Positions 42,828-55,440 of a DNA stretch of 64,000 nucleotides are shown piece after piece (the stretch's first letter is position 1; the number at the start of each line of letters is the position of its first letter). A model generated the notes under the pieces. It made no database searches, had not been told where the DNA came from, and saw only the letters and a program-made list of their open reading frames with translations. This DNA is from Phascolarctos cinereus. Lineage: Eukaryota > Chordata > Mammalia > Diprotodontia > Phascolarctidae. Both the position numbers and the translations under genes were made by a program. The stretch spans positions 679,501 through 743,500 of the forward strand of contig NW_018344259.1 in assembly GCF_002099425.1 (NCBI RefSeq). Direction: 5' to 3'.

Positions 42828-45800
42828 CTGCAATAAGGTATAAAGTTACACTGTGTTAAAGCCAAGAATCAGAATAATTATTTGTCTTTCTAAAAATATA
42901 CCATTATTTTAAATTACTGAATATACACATTCCTGAACATGTGCAATAATAATGTTCTAAATATATAAAGATAATATTCTATGTAACTTAAGATGGCCTG
43001 AAAAAGTAATAGATTTTGGTAGACTTGAAAGCTTGGAAGTAATGAGAGTGAGTTGAACTGTCACTCGACTATGCTCTTCAGGTAGGTAATAACTGGTTAT
43101 GAGGAATAATAGAATTCAAATAGATTCCAATGCAAACTTTCATACACAGGAAATATTATCAGTTTAAATGATGAATGAACTGGTTCCCAAATAAGATTAC
43201 TGAAGACATTAAAAACTAAGTAGATAATAATTTTCTATATAATTGTGCTTAGGCACAATTATTTCTTGAAGGCTTTTCCAAACCTATATAAACTACATTT
43301 AAGGTATCTAATCAATTTTCTTATGTAACCCTTCACAGAGAAGCTGGTTTGTACCTGCATCCTCTTTAGAGGAATTGTTTCAGGCTTTGTAAGAAGAAAA
43401 GTCTATGCAAAAGGTCTCAGGTGACAGGACAGAAAAATCTAACCTTTAAAAAGGACATATTTAGTACTCTTTCAAAATTTTCTAGTTATTTAATAAATTC
43501 TTCTTAAAAAATGTATATGATCTTACAAATGACTTGTTCATGGCACGTTTCACTTCATCAGAACCATCTGAATAGATCTGTTGAAATAATTTGTTTAAAG
43601 CTGCATCTCCTTCTAACTTTTCATTCTTTTCTTCTTCCTTGATCTCACCAACTAATTTGTCCCAATTCCTTGTATAATGAGAGGATGATGGATAGATGTG
43701 CTTTGAATCTATGAAATTAATGAGAAGAGATTAACAACAGGTTTTGATCACATCAAGAATATTTAAATGATATAGGATAAAAATTTTAGCAAATCATCTA
43801 AGCAGTTGAATTTCATATTTTTAATAGTATTTTGTTTTTTTCTCTGTCACCTAAACAAGCAATCTATCTGAATATCTAAAATTTCTCAACCAATTGACAA
43901 AATCAGAATCCTGGGAATTTTGTCCCACAGTAAATAGCACTTAATAATAGTAAACTTGAAGCATTTTATTTAAAAATCAATTTAAAATAGATTAAGGAAT
44001 TTATCAGGACTTTTATGAACATTAAATGTTAATGCCTTTATCTGAGGTTCTCAAATAGCTCTGAGGACCAAGAATAAATGAATCATAAATCATTTTCATG
44101 ACATTTAAAAGCAGAAATTAATGGTCCATCCTCTCCTCCACCAAACAACAAAGTCTGCTTTAAATGTGAGATACACATTTCTTGTAAGTGCTAATAAATA
44201 GTAAATGTTGCCTCATGGGCTACGGTGTTAAATGTTCATTAAAGTAGTTATTTGAGGTTTTAAGCCAATAAAAAATAAGTGATTTTGGATGCTCAAGTTA
44301 TAGGTATACTATCAACAGTGCACAAGCTTATCCTAACATGAGCCCTTGTTTTCCCACTTCCTGCCCCCCACTGTAAATATGGGAACCACTCCCTGTTTCA
44401 GGATTCTTTGTGCCCTTCTCACCCCCACATATATTTTTATTCACAGTAAGTATATTCTCTTCAAACTTTTGCTCACTCCTTCACCAGCATCTAATCCCCA
44501 ATCTTTATCCAATTTTCATCAGTGGGCTTAGCAAATTACAAATATGATAGGAAAAAGACTAGGAAATGCTAACCTAATTAATACTAGCATCAGTTCATGA
44601 GATATCTGAGAGCAAGGGTTACAATCTCTATTTTACTGATAAAGAAATTGGCCCAGCTGACTGAGACAAGTTAAGCGATTTGCACTTATCTATAGCTTCC
44701 AGCCTACAGCACATAAGAATCTGACAAGCATGCTAATTTAGAACAAAAGAAAACAAAGCAGGAAACAAAGTATCCTATATATGCATTATTCTGATTGGGT
44801 AATTTTAAAAAATAAATGTTAATAGCACAATTGTGTCTCTGAAAATGTCTTATTTTTTAAAAACTGGCCATAAACATCTACTACAACAGATGAATTAGTA
44901 AAACTTTATTTGCAGGAAAAATGGTAAGCCTAACTTTACCTCCAATTTCATTCTTTGGAATGGGAACTGTAAAGATTATTTTAAAGTACTCATTTAAAAT
45001 AATCTACTAGACTATGCACCATTGTGCAGAAACCATGACTGACCTTAATGAAACCAGCTAAAGAGAGAAAAATGTGACCACAAGAAAATCTCTGGAAATC
45101 ACCAAATTTCAGATTATATTTTATTTATATTGAAATAAAACCACTGATTTCAGATTATATTTTATCTATATTAAAATAAAATATAATTTTATTTATATTA
45201 AAAATTTAAGAAAATCAACCTCACAAAAATTATATTACAGAAGGACAAAAACAAAAAAGTGAGCCCCAAGAGCAAGGAAGCAATACCAAGAGAGATTAGG
45301 TCACAGAGATGATTCTGGTGATTGGAATATGAAAAAGGAGATTGATAAGGTTTACTTAATATTAAGAATTAACCATTTCACTAATAAATAACCAGTACTG
45401 GTTTACTGAAAAAGCTGATTATATTGACTATATATGGCATTTTTCACTATAAGAGTTTAGCAAAATACTTTCCAAAATAATTTCAAGCTGTACCTAGAAA
45501 ATATACTCCTTCCAATACACATGAAAACTATCATATAATCTGCAAGTAACAAGTCCAATTTTCTTTTGTCTGGGTCATCCAAATTAAGTGATAATAGCAC
45601 CCGTTGAAACTACTCTCATGCCACATGAAACCTTATTGTTTTAATTACTAACTAGTTTAAGAATTCAGGGTTGATGTTTACAAAACAACTTACAAATTAC
45701 AGAATTTTATTTCCTCAAGTATAGAAATATAGGCTATTGCATGAGCTCTGATTTCACCATAATCATATAATAATCCCTCCCCTCTTTTGAAATGACAAAG

Positions 45801-46800
45801 CATTTCATACTTGTTATTATACCTGTATATTATACCTTAAAGGGCAGTTAGTTGGCACAGTGGATAGAATGGCAGGCTTGGAGTCAGAAAGACTCCTCTT
45901 CCTGAGTTCAAATCTGGCCTCAGTCACTTACTAGCTGTGTGACCCCTGAGTATGTCACTTAATTCTGTCTGCCTCAGTTTCCTCATATGTAAAATGGGCA
46001 GGAGTAAATGGCAAACTACTTTGCCCAAAAAACCCTAAATGGGGGCAGAGTCAGATACAACTGAAATTACTAAATAACAACATCATACCTTGCACATCTA
46101 TAGTTTTTATTTCCCTTACTAGAACTGTGCTCCACATTCTTTGCATCTCTTCATCTTCCTGACACTTCATACAGTATTCTGCAAAGCAGATACCTTAAAA
46201 TCTATTTGTTGAATTAAAAGCTCCTTAAAATACAACTTATTTCCCAGAAACTAAACCCCTGTATGGCTGTAGCAAAATGTACTAAATATTCTGAAATTCC
46301 AGGAAATTTGGATTTGACTACCTCAACAAAGACAAACAGGTGGAAAACAAACAAAAAAAAGGTAAGGTGAGTAACTAATTCACACAAACAAGCCAAAAGG
46401 AAACATCTAACACCAAAAAGATCACCAAGGTGACAACTTAAGACAGTACACAAACTTGAACTTTTTTCTGAAGATCTGCTGTCATTCACTCAACATTCAT
46501 TCTAAATTATTTCTGAATTTTTATGGCTTATAAAGTTAGGACCTTTACAAGAATTACAATTTTGTATTCATTTACAGAACAACCTTATTATCCTCAAAGT
46601 ATTTCATCTTGAGGATATAAAATAATGAAAGGTGAAAGAATGCTCATTACTTTTTAATGTCAATGGTACAATGCTTGAATTTCAAGATCATCAAGGTCAG
46701 AAAACAAACCTGGTGTGAATTGTTTGGGTTTGGATACATCTCTTTGTCCCTCCAGCTTCTCCCATCTTACAGCCTCTGACTTTTTCATTTTTATTTCAAT
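42726..46800 (-). CDS. SUGT1: SUGT1 (SGT1 co-chaperone), 3' part: last three coding exons
   Basis: Joining 46800-46710, 43708-43527 and 42827-42726 on the - strand gives the last 124 residues. The protein binds HSP90 and SKP1-type complexes and helps kinetochore assembly and NLR-type sensor stability; it acts in cytosol and nucleus as TPR, CS and SGS domains. Here the end of the CS domain ([19 protein letters not shown]), the linker ([20 protein letters not shown]) and the whole SGS domain ([60 protein letters not shown]) are seen, ending KKF where human has KKY. All junctions are GT-AG and in phase. The TPR domain and most of the CS domain were not found up to 64,000, so they lie further on. 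CNMD converges from the other side. Confidence 0.95.
43527..43708 (-). CDS. SUGT1: SUGT1 penultimate coding exon
   Basis: Takes the last two bases of a split Asp codon, then [20 protein letters not shown] through AMNKSF. Acceptor TTTCATAG, donor GTAAGA. Contains the acidic/basic [13 protein letters not shown] stretch at the start of SGS. Confidence 0.95.
43715..45835. other. SUGT1 intron, mostly unrecognised
   Basis: AT-rich. A decayed antisense MIR trace lies near 44,610-44,720, and two near-identical ATTTCAGATTATATTTTAT copies occur at about 45,105 and 45,148. Confidence 0.4.
45840..46085 (+). mobile_element. RTE-tailed SINE
   Basis: GGGCAGTTAGTTGGCACAGT, CTAGCTGTGTGACCCCTGAG, CCTCAGTTTCCTCATATG, then the RTE tail AAATGGGGGCAGAGTCAGAT and ACAACTGAAATTACTAAATAACAAC in shortened form. 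Possible duplication ATACCTT on both sides. Confidence 0.85.
46710..46800 (-). CDS. SUGT1: SUGT1 exon, end of CS domain
   Basis: Encodes [20 protein letters not shown] then [10 protein letters not shown] and the first base of the next Asp codon. Acceptor TTTTTTCTAG, donor GTTTGT. The next upstream exon would end in a residue set such as LSTK, which was not found. Confidence 0.93.
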
Positions 46801-47229
46801 CTAGAAAAAACACATACACACAAAAAAAAATCCATGTACAAATCACAGACAGCAATCCACAAAGACTTAAGAGTTTCCTTAGATGTCATAAAATTCTTAT
46901 GAGATAAATTACATGGTTTTGGCAACTTTTCCTTAAATAAAATATTAAGAAATAGAGATATCCTGTTCATCTTTTTGTTTCCAGACCAAACACTCATCTT
47001 CCACAAATGTAGAATTCAGAACAATGTACACCAGGTTAATAATAATTATCAATATAATGGATCATGGAATCAATATTCATTTTTTTCACATGCATTTCTT
47101 ATGCTTACTCCCTAACTACACTAATGATCACAGCAGTACTTCAAAATCTTTTTACTCATTACATAAAAGTCACAATCACGTTTTGATGTCTATAATAAGA
47201 ATTTTACTTGATTCATGCATGCATTCAGT

Positions 47230-47975
47230 AAGTATCTGTCAAATAACTATCATGGGCAAGGCATTATGCTAAGAATTGCAAGGGATACAAAAAACACGTG
47301 AGACATGATCTTGCCCTCTATGAGCCTATAATCTAGTAGGCAAGACAGGACAGGTACAGAAATAATTACAAACTAAGTATATGATAAATGCCAATGAGTG
47401 ATACGGACTATAAGAGTGATACAAACTACAGGGTGATACAACGGCTATCAGAAGAGATATGGAGCTGGGTGGTTAGGGGTGATACTGTTTCAATTAGGAA
47501 ACAATATTTCAACTGGGTCTTAAAGATGGCGAGGATTTTAATAGGCAAAGATGGAAAGAAAGGGAATTCCAAGAAGAGGGAATAGCATGAATAAACATAT
47601 CAAGGTGGAAAAGGGCAAGATATATTTAAGGTAAAGCAATTAGGCTAGTTTGAATGGAGTGAAGCAAAGTAAAAAAACTAAAACGGAAGAAATTTTTAGA
47701 TTCTTCCCTCTGACCCTAAGTTATTTGATACTGACTTAGCTGTAAAAATATTTTCCTTCCAATTCTTTGAGAGTGGGAACTGCTTTATTTTTTGCCTTTG
47801 TATTCCTAACATAAAATACACAATAGGTGCTTAATTTTAAAAATTAATTGTTGAATTGAACTGAATACAGTTAAAACTTAAGGATTATATAGGTCAGATG
47901 TGGAGCATCTTACATGCTAGAATAAGGAAATTTAGACTTCAGGTTGATCCTACAATAAGGCAGTTACAAATTGTT
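47230..47975 (-). mobile_element. Antisense L2 with a sense L2 tail nested at 47,750-47,870
   Basis: GGGCAAGGCATTATGCTAAG, TGCCCTCTATGAGCCTATAA, GGGAATTCCAAGAAGAGGG and GTGGAGCATCTTACATGCTA are antisense L2. GAGAGTGGGAACTGCTTTAT and ACAATAGGTGCTTAATTTT are a sense L2 3' end between them. Confidence 0.7.
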
Positions 47976-48119
47976 TCCTTTTGCTCTCCATCTGGGCTCT
48001 ATATAATCCTTCATTTTCTTCACTGTCTAACCCTGTTATCTCTTATGTAATGGCTCATCCCTACTGAACACTGTCAGTTCTTTAAATCATAAATGCTATG
48101 TAAATTAGAATAGTAGTCA

Positions 48120-48180
48120 AAAGGAAACAAGCATTTGCTATGTGCCAGGCACTGTGCTAAGTGCTGTTTAGTCTATAATA
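48120..48180 (-). mobile_element. Antisense MIR scrap
   Basis: GCTATGTGCCAGGCACTGTG and CTAAGTGCTG. Confidence 0.6.
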
Positions 48181-48484
48181 GTAAACTTAAACAATATATT
48201 TGCATAATTTATTACAAAAGTAAAGGTAGCAATATATACTAATCTATACATGAGGCTTAAGTGGAAACAGTTAACCGAATATAATACACAGTACAGAAGA
48301 ATTCAGTGGTTCATATTCTGCCTCCAAAGAATACTCAATGATCTATGAGTTTATGCTGAACATATACTTACTGTTATGAAACTGAACTAAACAGTCTACT
48401 TTAGAAAATAATTTTACTTTAGAACAAGTACTATGTGAACATAGTAACTAAAGCATCTAAACCAGGTAGGCACTTGAAGAGGAA

Positions 48485-48675
48485 CTGTGTCACCACAGGT
48501 GTCCCTCAGGGTTTTGTTCTTCTCTTCTCTATACTATTTCACTTGGTGATCTTACCAGCTCCCATGGTTTAATTACCAGACATCTATGCTGATGATTCTC
48601 AAATCTATCCTGCCCCAATCTCTCAGCTGACCTCCAATCTTGCATCTTCAACTGCCTACACCTCATGTCAAAGAA
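48485..48675 (+). mobile_element. Sense L2 ORF fragment (reverse transcriptase region)
   Basis: ACAGGTGTCCCTCAGGG encodes the TGVPQG motif of the RT, followed by CACTTGGTGATCTTACCAGC and ATGCTGATGATTCTCAAATC (ADDS, the decayed YADD box). Confidence 0.8.
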
Positions 48676-48749
48676 AATCAGTTAAGTGAAAACAGCAAGA
48701 AGTGACATGCAACATTCTTCCTTCATAGTCAGTTCCACCTCTCTGGAAT

Positions 48750-49255
48750 CATTTGTCATTTTTCAGTTATTCAGTTCAGCTTCCTCTCAGTGATTTTCCG
48801 TCTTTACACTGTGACAGTTATTGTGTACAATGTTGTGGTTCTGCTTATCTCAATGTATCAACTAATACAAATCTTCCTGTTTCTCTGAATTCCTTATATC
48901 TGACATTCTCACTGAACAATAATATTCCAACACATTTATATGTTTGTTCAGTTATTTCTTATCAATGGGTGCTTGTTTCATTTCCACTACTTTGCTACCA
49001 CAAAAAGCACAGCTATGTATATTTTTCTACTTACTTGTTCCTTTCTTTCTATTTATTTATACCTTTGGTTTGTATGCCTACCCAGGAGTAGGTTCTCCAA
49101 AGAATATGAACAGTGACTTTTTCTTGCCTATTTCTGAACTGTTTTCCAGAAACAGCTGGACCAATTCACAGCTCTATCAACAATGTATTAGCATAAATGT
49201 ATTCTCGTAGCCACTCCAACATTGTTTCCATTTTTTCATTTTCCCTTTTTCCTCC
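48750..49255 (-). mobile_element. Antisense L1 3' end
   Basis: TCAATGGGTGCTTGTTTCAT, TTGCTACCACAAAAAGCACA, CTGTTTTCCAGAAACAGCTG and TATCAACAATGTATTAGCAT are the reverse of the L1 ORF2 end seen at 52,445. Confidence 0.7.
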
Positions 49256-49259
49256 CTTT

Positions 49260-50460
49260 CCTAATCCTAGGTCTTTAAAGACATGCTAACAGAGTATAAG
49301 CTCTGGCAGATCCTATAAAACTTGAAAAGCTCCCAGTATGAGTCAGGCAATTTACTATGTTACCTGAGGATAAGAATAAAGCTTGGAAAAACTTATAATC
49401 AAAATAGTGGCCATCAAATGATGAGTTTGTTTTTCACCATAGCAAGTCATTAACCTATCTATTAAGGAGTTGGGAGGGGGAGGGGAGCCCTACAAGATAA
49501 CACCTATATACCTGAAATAAGGGATCTCTGAAGATTGCTTAAATAATTGGATAGACAATGCTGATGAGAAGTAATGAATGAATACTTTTAACTTTAAAAG
49601 TAACCTACAGAAGAAACAAGTTCGAGTTATTTGATAGCCTTCCATTTTAAAAACTGAACAAACACATTTAGAATGATTAATATTGAAGTAATTCCTTTCG
49701 ACATTTTAAGACAAAATCTAAGAATAAGATTACGATGCTATGAAGGAAGTAACATTTGTTCAATCATTGGTTTTATGTTAATTAGAATAATAAACTCCCT
49801 CTATATTGCAGTTCCACTTTAAAAACATTAAACATTTTATTACAGTATATTACAGAAAAAAAATATCCCTATGATGTTGGTGAAAATGGACAGTTTCCAG
49901 TAAGGGATTTCAGTTTCAAATGAAGAGAAAATGTTTTCCACACCTTGTTTATGCCAACTCCAATGGAAGATTTTAAAATACTATTTAAATGAAGGCTAGT
50001 ATGCAAAATATACACACAACTTAGATATTTTTTTTAAAATGATATATAAAAATAAAATATATCAATTGAATTTTTAAAGCAGTTGCCTATTCTCCAACGA
50101 CAGATGGTCTTATCTGATGTAATATCTTTAGAGAAACATACTTAACACCATATTTTGGAGGAGAGCCAGAACTCACATATTTTAGCAAAATTAAAGCAAA
50201 TTTATTTGCCTCTCAGAGTATACTATAAAAATCACAAATTACTGTGAAACTATATTTAACTGAGACATGAGATAGATGCTAATGAAATACCAACAAAAAA
50301 ACCTACTTAAATCTACACTGTTATAACTGATGGATCACATAAAATTCACAAAAGCACAAAGCTATAATCAAATAAACAAAAATCCCTGATTCTTTTTTAA
50401 TGGATACATATCAAATATCAGAACATGTCAGTCAAAATTCTTAAGAGTACCTACCTTGCT
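49260..50460. other. SUGT1 intron, nothing recognised
   Basis: AT-rich, no element identified. Confidence 0.4.
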
Positions 50461-50469
50461 AAATCAGAT

Positions 50470-51185
50470 TTCCAGAAAGACACATGGCTAGAGCTAAAAA
50501 GAATTTAGATGTCATCTAGTCCAACCTCTACATTTTGCAAATATAAACCCAGAGACGTGAATGGTGTGCCTACAATCTCTTAGTTAATCAGCAACAAAAC
50601 CCACTGTGTTAAATATCAATCTATAAACCAACAAGACTTTATTAAACAAATGCCATGTGCCAGGTACTGTATTAGGTACTGGGATACAAATCCCTGAACT
50701 CAAAGAGTCTACATTCTACAGTAGTAAACAACATATACTAAAATACGTAAATATAAAAAAGTTTGGGGTGGGGTACCCATAGCTGGAGAGTGAGGGGTCA
50801 GGAAAGGCACTATGTAGGAAGAGATGGTACTTGGGCTGAATTCTGAAGGGAGCTAGGGATTTTATGAAGAGAGAGTACACTCCATGTATTCCATGGTCAA
50901 CTTGTATACAGCACAGAAACGGAAGAGAGTATCATGAGGAACAAGTAGCTCAATTTGGTTGGAGTGCAACATGTTTGAAGGAGAATAAGGCATAATAAAC
51001 CTAGAATGTTAATTTGAAGCTAAACAATGAACGGCTTAAAATGCCAAGCGGAAGAGTTAGTGTTTAATCCTAGGGCCACTAAAGCTTATTGAGCAGGAAT
51101 GATATGGTCATACATGTACTTAGGAACATCACTTTGGTAGCTTTGGAAAGGATAGATGAGAGGTGGGAGTAACTAGAGGAATCGA
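50470..51185 (-). mobile_element. Antisense MIR followed by antisense L2
   Basis: GTCATCTAGTCCAACCTCTAC is MIR-like. CATGTGCCAGGTACTGTATT, GGGCTGAATTCTGAAGGGAG, AACGGCTTAAAATGCCAAGC and ATCACTTTGGTAGCTTTGG are reversed L2. Confidence 0.7.
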
Positions 51186-51189
51186 ACAC

Positions 51190-51960
51190 AATTAAAACTA
51201 CAGTGAAAACTTCTAGTCACTATAGTTGCCTGAATAAAAGCAGACTGCTCAACTCCAGCAAAATCTTGAAATTCATACCAGACTGAATAATGATATAGAA
51301 ATCCAGAAAGAAAACACAGTAAGTAGTTTCTCCTCCAGAACTGCACATAAGTCAGCCTGAAATCCAGGGACCATAGGAAAGAGGATCCTTTAGCAAAATA
51401 AGTAGCAGTGTGGCCAAAGACCTAATATAGCCTGCAAGCAAAGCTCTGTGTCTAGAGGCAAGAGTGAAGGGCTCCCCTGAGAAAGCTCCAGGGCAGAGAC
51501 CTTTGAAGCCCTGGAAACCAGCATCAGGCAGCAACCAGCACTGCAACTACAACATTCAGATCATAATAATCCAAGCTCAGGGTCTCCAAGGTCCCCAATA
51601 TTCTGTCATGAAACCATCAAAGAGGGCCCTAAAGATTCATCACTCTGAACCTCAAAAATCTAGGAGGAACTAATTCCAGGAGTTGAAGGTCAATGCAGAT
51701 ATCCAAAGGACTCAAGGCAAGACCAAAAAAGAATCAACCATCTTATCCAAAAGCAGAGCAGGGAGAGCAACTGGACCTGGACAAAGCCACCATTCAGGAA
51801 TTAAAGCTGGAGAGAGAAGTATTTCAAAGAAAACCAACCAGTATCAATAATTATTGCAAATCTAGAGACAAATCCAAAAAAGAATACAACTCCTTGTTTT
51901 ACCAATGAAGAGACTGAGATGCAAAAAAAAAAAGCTAGTATTTGAAACTCAGTTACTCTC
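51190..51960 (+). other. Unclassified, purine-rich, LINE-like sequence
   Basis: Two adjoining open frames (51,464-51,673 and 51,693-51,908) are rich in K, Q and E, and an A run ends the block near 51,930. It recalls the 5' region or ORF1 of a LINE but no diagnostic motif was found. A short MIR-like phrase precedes the A run. Confidence 0.3.
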
Positions 51961-52297
51961 ATCCCAAAATACAGCACTTGCCTGTAAGTAATGGGTAATC
52001 AATGAAAATTTTAAATAATGCAACAGCCTAATAAAAGTTTTTCAAGAATTTTCAAAAGAGTTTTCAAGAAAACTTAGCTGACCTCTGGGCACATGTAGAA
52101 GAAAGAATAAGGAGGGAGACGCAAGGCAGGAAGATCAATTAAATATGCCACATATGAAAATGAGCACTTTATTTAGGAAAAGGAGGCCATAGGTCTAGTT
52201 TTCCCTCTACCATTTTTTAACTATGACCTTGGACAAATCACTTAATCCCCTACACTTTGACCTCATTTATAATGAAATTAGTATCACATGTACAGAA

Positions 52298-53376
52298 TTT
52301 TTGTTGTTGTTCAATCGTGTCCAACTCTTCGTGATCCACTTTGGAGTTTTCTTGGCAAAGATACTGGAGTGGTTTACCATTTTCTTTTTCAGATCATTTT
52401 ACAGATGAGGAACTAAGGCAAACAGAGTTAAATGATCCGCTCAGAAAAAAATGGAACACTGATGCATTACTGGTGGAGCTGTGAACTGATCCAACCATTC
52501 TGGAGAGCAATTTAGAACTATGCCCAAAGAGCTATAAAACAGCATACCCTTTGACCCAGCAATACCAATTCTGTGTCTGTATCCCAAAGAGATTATAAAA
52601 ACAGGAAAAGGACCTACAGGTACAAAAATATTTATAGCAGTTGTTTTTGTGGTGGCCAAGAATTGGAAATTGCAGGGATGCCCATCAACTGGAAAATGGC
52701 TAAATAAGTTGTGGTATGTGAATGTAATGGAATACTATTGTGCCATAAGAAATGATGAGCAGGTGGACTTCAGGAAAACCTGGAAAGACCTACATGAACT
52801 GATGCTGAGTGAACTGAGCACAACCAGAACACTGTACAGAGTAACAGCAACACTGTGCAATGACTGACTTTGACAGACTTAGCTCTTCTCAGCAATGCAA
52901 AGATCTAAGACATCTCCAAAAGATTCATGTTGGAAAATGCTCTCCACATCCAGAGAAAGAACTATGGAGTCTGAATGCAGATCAAAGTATACTATTCGCC
53001 CTTTTGTTTTGTTGTGTTTCTTCTTCTCGTGGTTCCTCCCATTGGTTTTAATTCTTCTCTATAACATGATTAATGTGAAAATACGTTTAATAGGAATGTA
53101 TATGTAGAGCCTATATCAAATTGCACACAGTTTTGGGTGAAGGCAAAGGAAGGAAAGGGAGAAAATTTGGAATTCAAAATCTTATGGAAATGAATGTTGA
53201 AAACTAAAAATAAATAAATTAATTAATATTTTTTAAAAGGTGGGGGGGTGGAGGGAAACGACACTTGCCCAGAGTCACATGGCTAGTCTGTCTGAGATTG
53301 GATTCCAATTCACAACGATGAGTCTTCCTCACTCCAGGCCTGGCAGTCCATCCACTAGACCACCTAGCTGCCCCAG
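52298..53376 (-). mobile_element. RTE-tailed SINE split by an L1
   Basis: The reversed tail TTGTTGTTGTTCAATCGTGT and GATGAGGAACTAAGGC lie at 52,298-52,444. The reversed body and head (TGCCCAGAGTCACATGG, TCCACTAGACCACCTAGCTG) lie at 53,259-53,376. The outer duplication GTACAGAA at 52,290-52,297 and 53,377-53,384 shows both halves were one insertion. Confidence 0.85.
52445..53225 (+). mobile_element. 5'-truncated L1, ORF2 C-terminus and 3'UTR
   Basis: Encodes the ORF2 C-terminal end with NKLWYVNVMEYYCAI and LHELMLSELSTTRT, open from about 52,649 to 52,867, then a 3'UTR ending GAATGTTGAAAACTAAAAAT and an AT-rich tail. Truncated at the 5' end and nested in a SINE. Confidence 0.88.
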
Positions 53377-53389
53377 GTACAGAAGTAGG

Positions 53390-53980
53390 AAATCTCCAAG
53401 GTGCCCCCACACACACAATATTCATATCACATGTAATCTAAGGTTCCTGCAGAAACCCAACTGTGAAATGACAAGGGCCTAAACTAGATCCACAACCATG
53501 GGAACTAGTGAGAGTAAAAAAGGAAGGGCTGTGCATTTTCTAAGTTGTGAAACATTTTAGTGGGAGAATTCATTAAATAAAGATAAGGGAAAAGACTCAA
53601 AATGAACCAGAAATTTCGAGTTTGGAGGAAAAACTCTCTCAATATACAAATATTTATTACATTTTTGTTTGACGTTGCCATTGACAGAAACAGGGACATT
53701 AAGAGAAAGGGTGGAAAGAAGCAGTTAAAATTGGCTTAGAAAAAGATTAAATCTATTTTGGACGTATTGGATTTGAGAAAGTGGAGAGGAAACTTCAAGG
53801 AATCATTTAGAGCTAATAATCATTTCCTTTATAACCTAAGAAGAAAAGATTAGTACAGTTCTCACATTTTTATCCAAGACGAAGAATGTTCTTCTTGAAC
53901 AACAGTGCACTGGAATAGAGAACTGTCACTTTCCTGGAATTATTTATTTGTCTAATAAGTCAGTATGCAAAGCTATCACT
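53390..53980. other. SUGT1 intron, nothing recognised
   Basis: No element or coding sequence identified. Confidence 0.4.
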
Positions 53981-53994
53981 AAAGTTCTAATATA

Positions 53995-54158
53995 GGGGCA
54001 GCTAGGTGGTGCAGTGGATAGAGCACTGGCCCTGAAGTCAGGAGGACCTGAGTTCAAATCCAGCCTCAGAACTTGATACTTACTAGCTGTGTGATCCTGG
54101 GGCAAGTCACTTAACCCCACTGCCTAGTCAAAAAAATAAAAAATAAAATAAAATAAAA
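53995..54158 (+). mobile_element. WSINE-type SINE with target duplication
   Basis: GGGGCAGCTAGGTGGTGCAG, CTAGCTGTGTGATCCTGGGG, tail of AAATA units. Duplications TAAAGTTCTAATATA (53,980-53,994) and TAAAGTTCCAACATA (54,159-54,173) match 13 of 15. Confidence 0.93.
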
Positions 54159-54349
54159 TAAAGTTCCAACATAGATATTCCTTGATTTGCAATGATTCAA
54201 CTGCCTATGCTCAGTCAATTCACACATCCACCATCATTCTTATAATATACATTAAAATAGCTTATTTTCATAAAGTTAGAGTTACAAAGTATCTTCACAT
54301 TATCTCGTGTGGTTCTCATAATAGGTAAGGTTTAAGTATTAGGATCATA

Positions 54350-54615
54350 GTGTCATAAAAATAGAGCCAGAAAGGAATCTCAGAGATCATCTAATCCAGG
54401 GCTTCTTAAACTTTTTCCACTCATGACCCCTTCATCGCTTCTTAAATCCCATGTTGGGTCAGGACCCACAGTTTAAGAAGTGCCGACCCAGGTCCCTAGA
54501 TTCCAATTTCAAATTCCAAACCTCCTTCACTGTATAATGCTATTATCCCCCACCATTTTAGAAAACTAAGGCTTCAAAAGGCTTGACCAAGGCCATATTA
54601 TGCAATATGGTATGC
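54350..54615 (-). mobile_element. MIR fragment split by a small hAT-like MITE
   Basis: AATCTCAGAGATCATCTAATC and, after the MITE, GAAAACTAAGGCTTCAAAAGG are MIR-like in reverse. The insert at 54,397-54,485 starts CAGGGCTTCTTAAACTTTTT and its reversed right end is CGGCACTTCTTAAACTGTGG. Confidence 0.6.
54397..54485. mobile_element. hAT-like MITE
   Basis: Inverted ends share CTTCTTAAACT; interior TCATGACCCCTTCATCGCTT is typical of a marsupial/mammalian MITE with this end type. No clear 8-base duplication. Confidence 0.6.
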
Positions 54616-54639
54616 TTTTCTATGCCATCAATATGCCAT

Positions 54640-55440
54640 TTCACTTGGTGATCTCATCAGTTCCATGAGTTCAATCATCATCACTAAGCATATGACTCCC
54701 AGATCAAAATATCTATCTAGTAGTCCTTCTCCCTTTCCTGAGCCAGTAGCACATCCCCATCAGCTCTTCAACATCTCAAACCAGATGTCCTGTAGGCATC
54801 TTAAATGAAACCTGTCCAAAACAGAATGTATTACCTTTCCCTCTTTTCAAACTTCTCTATTCTTGCTGTGGGGACCACCATCCTCTCAGGCATCCAGGCC
54901 CCAGCCTTGGCATCATCCTCAACTGCTCACTTACGTGCACTCCACATATCCAATCCATCATCAAACCTAGCCATTTCTACCTTTGCAACATCTCTCATAT
55001 ACAACCCTTTCTCTCCACTCCTATAACCACAACTACAGTTAAGACCCTCATCACCTTTCATGCAGGATATATAAATGGTCTCCCAACTATGTGCATTTTC
55101 ACTGGCTATATTCCATTCCTAGAAACGCTCTTCCCCCTCACCTCTACCTCTTAGTTTCCCTAACTTCTCTCAAGAACCAATTCAAAGTCCATCCTCTGAA
55201 GAAGGCTTCTCCTGGTACCTCCAGCTACTTTTAAGTTCCCCTTTCAGATTACCTTCCATTTATCAATTTTGTATATAATTTGTTTGTAACCAGTTATTTA
55301 CAGTGTCTCTTCCAATTGAATATATACTCCTTGAGGGCAGGAACTGGGTTTTTTGCCTTTGTTTGGATCACTAGCACTTAACACATAGAACCTAACACCC
55401 AGCACATAGAAAGCACAAACAGAGAATACAGAGGGACTGA
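54640..55440 (+). mobile_element. Sense L2 LINE, ORF end and 3'UTR
   Basis: TCACTTGGTGATCTCATCAG, GATGTCCTGTAGGCATCTTA, GGGACCACCATCCTCTCAGG, CTACCTTTGCAACATCTCTC and CTCCTTGAGGGCAGGAACTG run in L2 order. Confidence 0.85.
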
